Assembly: GCF_004153545.1 (NCBI RefSeq)
Contig: NZ_SDVA01000002.1
Location: 1-64,000 of the forward strand
Length of the DNA stretch: 64,000 bases
DNA from: Serinicoccus sediminis
Lineage (GTDB): Bacteria > Actinomycetota > Actinomycetes > Actinomycetales > Dermatophilaceae
Direction of reading: 5' to 3'
Shown: one piece after another, positions 61,157 to 64,000 of the stretch
Position numbering within the stretch: position 1 is the stretch's first letter
Layout: every line of letters starts with the position of its first letter
Notes under the pieces: generated by a model
Told to the model about the DNA's origin: nothing
The model's database searches: none
What the model saw: only the letters and a program-made list of their open reading frames with translations
Made by a program: the position numbers and the translations under genes

Positions 61157-61309
61157 CACCACCCGCACCCTCCGCCACCGAGCCTCTTGACACCACGTCA
61201 GGGCAGCAGGACCATGCGAGCAGTGGCGGCCGGGTGTGACGCAGGGGCCGTCGCATCTGGACGAGCCCAACCGAGCCCGCCCTCCCCATCGTGAACCGGA
61301 GGTCTGGAC

Positions 61310-62422
61310 ATGCGTCGTTCCACCCTTGCCGTGGCAGCCAGCGTGCTGGCGCTCACGGCGTCTCTTCTCACCGCACCGGCACAGGCCCGCACCAGCGAGC
61401 CTCGTGTCGTCGTCGACGGACTGGTCGGGCCGCTGAGCCTGGCCGTCGGGTCCGGACACGTCTATCTGACCCAGAACTTCAGCGGTCAGCTCTCCAAGGT
61501 CAAGCGGGGCACGGTCAGCACCGTGTACCAGGTGCCGGAGACCGGCGGCCTGGGCGGCGTGGCCATCAGCCGGGGCAGGACGTACCACCTGGAGAGCGAC
61601 TTCTCCGGGGAGACGCCGACCAGCCATGTGGTGCGGACCTCCCGGGACGGCACCCGGACGGTCGTCAGCGACGACCTGTGGCAGCACGAGATCCAGAACA
61701 ACCCGGACGCCGGGGTCAGCTACGGCTTCGTCGGGCTCAACTCCTCGTGCGCCGAGGAGCTCGCGGCCTGGGAGGACGCCTCCGATTCCCCGCCCCTGTC
61801 GGAGTACACCGGCATCGTGGAGTCCAACGCCTACCAGCTCGAGGTCCGCGGGCACCGTGCCTACGTGGCCGACGCGGCGGCCAACGCGGTCCTCGAGGTC
61901 GACCTGCGCACCGGTGACATCTCGACCGCGGCCGTGCTCCCCGTGTTCGACATCCCCTTCACCGAGGAGCTCAAGGCGGGTCTCGAGGCGTCGCTGCCCC
62001 CGGGTGCGGACCCGCTCCCGGACTGCGTGGTCGGCGAGGCCTACACGCCCGAGTCGGTGCCCACCGACGTGGCGGTGGACCACAAGGGCAGGCTCTACGT
62101 CACCACCCTGGGCGGTGCCGCCGGCGAGATCGTCCCGCTGAGCCGCGTCTACCGCATCGACCGGCACGGGCACGCCACCACGGTCGTCCGCGGCCTCCAC
62201 GGCGCGACGGGCCTGGAGCGCTCACGCGACGGCCACCTCGTCGTGGCGGAGCTGTTCGGGGGTGAGGTCTCGGTGGTCCGCCCCGGCACCGGGAAGGCCC
62301 GCACCCTGTTCACCGCCGACTCCCCGGCGGACGTGGCCCTCTCGGGCAAGCGGGTCTACGCCACCACCGGAGCGTTCGGCAACGGGGCACTGGTGACGTA
62401 CGACCTCGGCCGGCGCCGCTGA
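61310..62422 (+). CDS. Secreted ScyD/ScyE-family beta-propeller protein
   Basis: This 370-residue protein has a Sec signal peptide (MRRSTLAVAASVLALTASLL, cleavage after AQA near residue 26), then repeated blade-like strands such as GLVGPLSLAVGSGHVYLTQ and VPTDVAVDHKGRLYVTTLGG. It resembles the ScyD/ScyE family known from cyanobacterial sunscreen genes, but that role is not implied here; the family is widespread and its function in actinobacteria is unknown. ATG at 61310 has GGAGG upstream. TTGACA at 61188-61193 may be part of its promoter. Confidence 0.8.
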   Translation: MRRSTLAVAASVLALTASLLTAPAQARTSEPRVVVDGLVGPLSLAVGSGHVYLTQNFSGQLSKVKRGTVSTVYQVPETGGLGGVAISRGRTYHLESDFSGETPTSHVVRTSRDGTRTVVSDDLWQHEIQNNPDAGVSYGFVGLNSSCAEELAAWEDASDSPPLSEYTGIVESNAYQLEVRGHRAYVADAAANAVLEVDLRTGDISTAAVLPVFDIPFTEELKAGLEASLPPGADPLPDCVVGEAYTPESVPTDVAVDHKGRLYVTTLGGAAGEIVPLSRVYRIDRHGHATTVVRGLHGATGLERSRDGHLVVAELFGGEVSVVRPGTGKARTLFTADSPADVALSGKRVYATTGAFGNGALVTYDLGRRR

Positions 62423-62431
62423 CCCGGTGAC

Positions 62432-63034
62432 TCAGGCGGTGCTGCGGCCGGCGACCGAGGCGATGCCCAGCCAGGTATGCCGGTTGCCGGCCCAGCACCA
62501 GCCCAGCTTGGGCGCGCCCCGGCGGTCGCGGCCGTCACGGCCGGTCCCGTTGCTGATCCACAGCGCCGGGACGCGCGCGTCGAGCCCGGGACGTCCCGCG
62601 GCCCGCGGCCGGCGGGACCCGGTCGTCATGAAGCACCGGTTGCGCTCCAGGACCTCGGGCCGCTGCAGCACCCAGGCGACGCCCTCGGCCACGGTCATGA
62701 GGTCGCGCCCCCGCGACCGGATCTGCGGGTCGACCTCGTCGGGGCTGCGGTCGGCGTGCTCGTCACCGCGCTCCGGCGCGTGCACGGCATACAGGTCGGC
62801 GTCCGGGACCTCGACCCCCGGCGCCGGGCCGAACTCCGCCAGGTCGGTCATGTCCTCGACCACGAACCCGGGCCGGTCACCGCGCCGCAGCAGCGGCACG
62901 AGGTCGCCCACCGGGGCCAGCCGGGGATGCACGACGAGCAGGTCGCCGACGAGTCCCGGTGGGAGGTCAGGGACCGGCACCCCCAGCTCGGCGAGGCGTC
63001 GGTGCTGGGCGGTCAGGTCGGGCAGCGGGTGCAC
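62432..63034 (-). CDS. DUF5701-family protein
   Basis: This 200-residue protein of unknown function matches, as far as I recall, the DUF5701 family of actinobacteria. It has no membrane helix or signal peptide. Blocks such as VGDLLVVHPRLAPVGDLVPLL, DLMTVAEGVAWVLQRPEVLE, FMTTGSRRP and WISNGTGRDGRDRRGAPKLGW look conserved. The GTG at 63034 follows AGGAGGACC, a very strong ribosome site. No functional link to its neighbours is evident. Confidence 0.65.
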   Translation of the reverse strand: MHPLPDLTAQHRRLAELGVPVPDLPPGLVGDLLVVHPRLAPVGDLVPLLRRGDRPGFVVEDMTDLAEFGPAPGVEVPDADLYAVHAPERGDEHADRSPDEVDPQIRSRGRDLMTVAEGVAWVLQRPEVLERNRCFMTTGSRRPRAAGRPGLDARVPALWISNGTGRDGRDRRGAPKLGWCWAGNRHTWLGIASVAGRSTA

Positions 63035-63151
63035 GGTCCTCCTGGGTGTCCGGGGCGTCCTTCAACGCCGGCGCGGCCCATCCCATTCCCGTCGCGGCGG
63101 CCATGGGGGCCGGGCAGGACGAGCCCGGGAGAGCGGCATACCGTAGGAGGA

Positions 63152-64000
63152 ATGGAGTTCAGATACCTCGGAAACAGCGGCCTCAAGATCAGCGAGATCA
63201 CCTACGGCAACTGGCTCACCCACGGGAGCCAGGTCGAGAACGAGGTCGCCCACCAGTGCGTGCGCGCGGCCCTCGACGCCGGCATCAGCACCTTCGACAC
63301 GGCGGACGTCTACGCCAACACCAAGGCGGAGTCGGTCCTCGGCGAGGCCCTCAAGGGCGAGCGCCGCGAGAGCCTGGAGATCTTCACCAAGGTCTACTGG
63401 CCGACCGGCCCGGGCGGCAAGAACGACACCGGGCTGTCTCGCAAGCACATCATGGAGTCCATCGACGGCAGCCTCTCCCGGCTGCAGACCGACTACGTCG
63501 ACCTCTACCAGGCCCACCGCTACGACACGGAGACGCCGCTCGAGGAGACCATGCAGGCCTTCGCCGACGTGGTGCGGCAGGGCAAGGCGCACTATATTGG
63601 CGTGAGCGAGTGGACCGCTGACCAGATCCGGGCGGGGCACACGCTGGCCCAGGACCTGGGCATCCAGCTCATCTCCTCCCAGCCGCAGTACTCCATGCTG
63701 TGGAGGGTCATCGAGCCCGAGGTCGTGCCGACCTGCGAGGAGCTCGGCATCTCCCAGATCGTCTGGAGCCCGATGGCGCAGGGCGTGCTCTCCGGGAAGT
63801 ACCTGCCCGGTGAGCAGCCGACCGAGGGCCGCGCGGCGGACGAGTCCATGGGCAAGGGCATGCAGGGCTTCATGCGCGACGAGACGCTGCGCGCCGTGCA
63901 GGAGCTCAAGCCGCTGGCCGAGGAGGCCGGGCTGACCATGCCGCAGCTCGCCGTCGCCTGGGTGCTGCAGAATCCCAACGTCGCCGCCGCCCTGGTGGGC
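63152..64000 (+). CDS. Aldo/keto reductase (cut by window end)
   Basis: The first 283 codons of a Kv-beta/YghZ-like NADPH-dependent reductase. The catalytic tetrad is visible: D and Y in TFDTADVYANT, K in IFTKVYW, H in LYQAHRYD. The NADPH-binding region shows LAVAWVLQNPNVAAALVG at the end. The ATG at 63152 follows TAGGAGGA, a strong ribosome site. The substrate is unknown. The C-terminal few dozen residues lie outside the window. Confidence 0.92.
   Translation, partial: MEFRYLGNSGLKISEITYGNWLTHGSQVENEVAHQCVRAALDAGISTFDTADVYANTKAESVLGEALKGERRESLEIFTKVYWPTGPGGKNDTGLSRKHIMESIDGSLSRLQTDYVDLYQAHRYDTETPLEETMQAFADVVRQGKAHYIGVSEWTADQIRAGHTLAQDLGIQLISSQPQYSMLWRVIEPEVVPTCEELGISQIVWSPMAQGVLSGKYLPGEQPTEGRAADESMGKGMQGFMRDETLRAVQELKPLAEEAGLTMPQLAVAWVLQNPNVAAALVG

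Overview
The window is about 72% G+C and packed with short intergenic gaps, many GTG starts, 4-bp ATGA/GTGA gene overlaps, mycobacterial-style iron boxes and a 13E12-type HNH gene. Together these point to a chromosomal segment of a Micrococcales actinobacterium, probably of the Intrasporangiaceae/Ornithinimicrobiaceae type (inference from gene content, no search run). I see no rRNA, tRNA, CRISPR array, insertion sequence, integrase, prophage or replication origin. No gap between genes exceeds 300 bases. Two proteins are cut by the window ends: an antiporter at base 1 and an aldo/keto reductase at base 64000.

Layout. 1-3700: antiporter start, small methyltransferase, coiled-coil protein of unknown function, BioY and phosphofructokinase. 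3700-8260: a CUT1 sugar importer without its ATPase, divergent from threonine ammonia-lyase. 8270-13190: a siderophore uptake locus (siderophore-interacting reductase, lipoprotein, two FecCD permeases, ATPase) around an iron box. 13190-13950: a small PH-like membrane protein between two inverted arrays of one 22-bp repeat. 13940-16900: MMPL exporter and divergent MarR regulator. 16900-24110: molybdenum-cofactor genes (moaB, moaA, moaD, mobA, moeZ), split by an NCS1 permease and an orphan solute-binding lipoprotein. 24140-29840: glycosyltransferase, orphan response regulator, glycogen branching enzyme, VOC protein and drug exporter. 29900-35430: NAD-dependent formate dehydrogenase operon fdsGBAD. 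35630-42580: HNH protein, DinB-like protein, MOSC protein, NRAMP-like transporter, flavin-binding protein, TauE permease and Rrf2 regulator. 42690-49640: acetyl-CoA synthetase, SurA-like lipoprotein, SSS symporter and a LytS/LytTR two-component pair.

49690-56820 is the most unusual region. An iron box sits in a 51-bp divergent promoter. On one side is an Sfp-type phosphopantetheinyl transferase. On the other is an operon starting with a 919-residue adenylation domain-carrier protein-membrane acyltransferase fusion, followed directly by a ferric-iron ABC importer. 56850-64000: phosphotransferase-like protein, DHA2 exporter with MarR regulator, SigG-like sigma factor with a SnoaL-type domain, secreted ScyD/E-like protein, DUF5701 protein and the aldo/keto reductase.

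How the parts fit. Two iron-controlled loci suggest one known siderophore-uptake route and one uncharacterised carrier-protein pathway tied to Fe3+ import. The molybdenum-cofactor genes probably serve the formate dehydrogenase. Acs plus the SSS symporter and LytSR pair look like a carboxylate (acetate-like) uptake and activation module. Several regulators sit next to palindromes that are likely their operators. At the DNA level, the heptamer GGCATAC/GTATGCC occurs about 40 times, far more than expected from base composition, on both strands and in coding and non-coding DNA.
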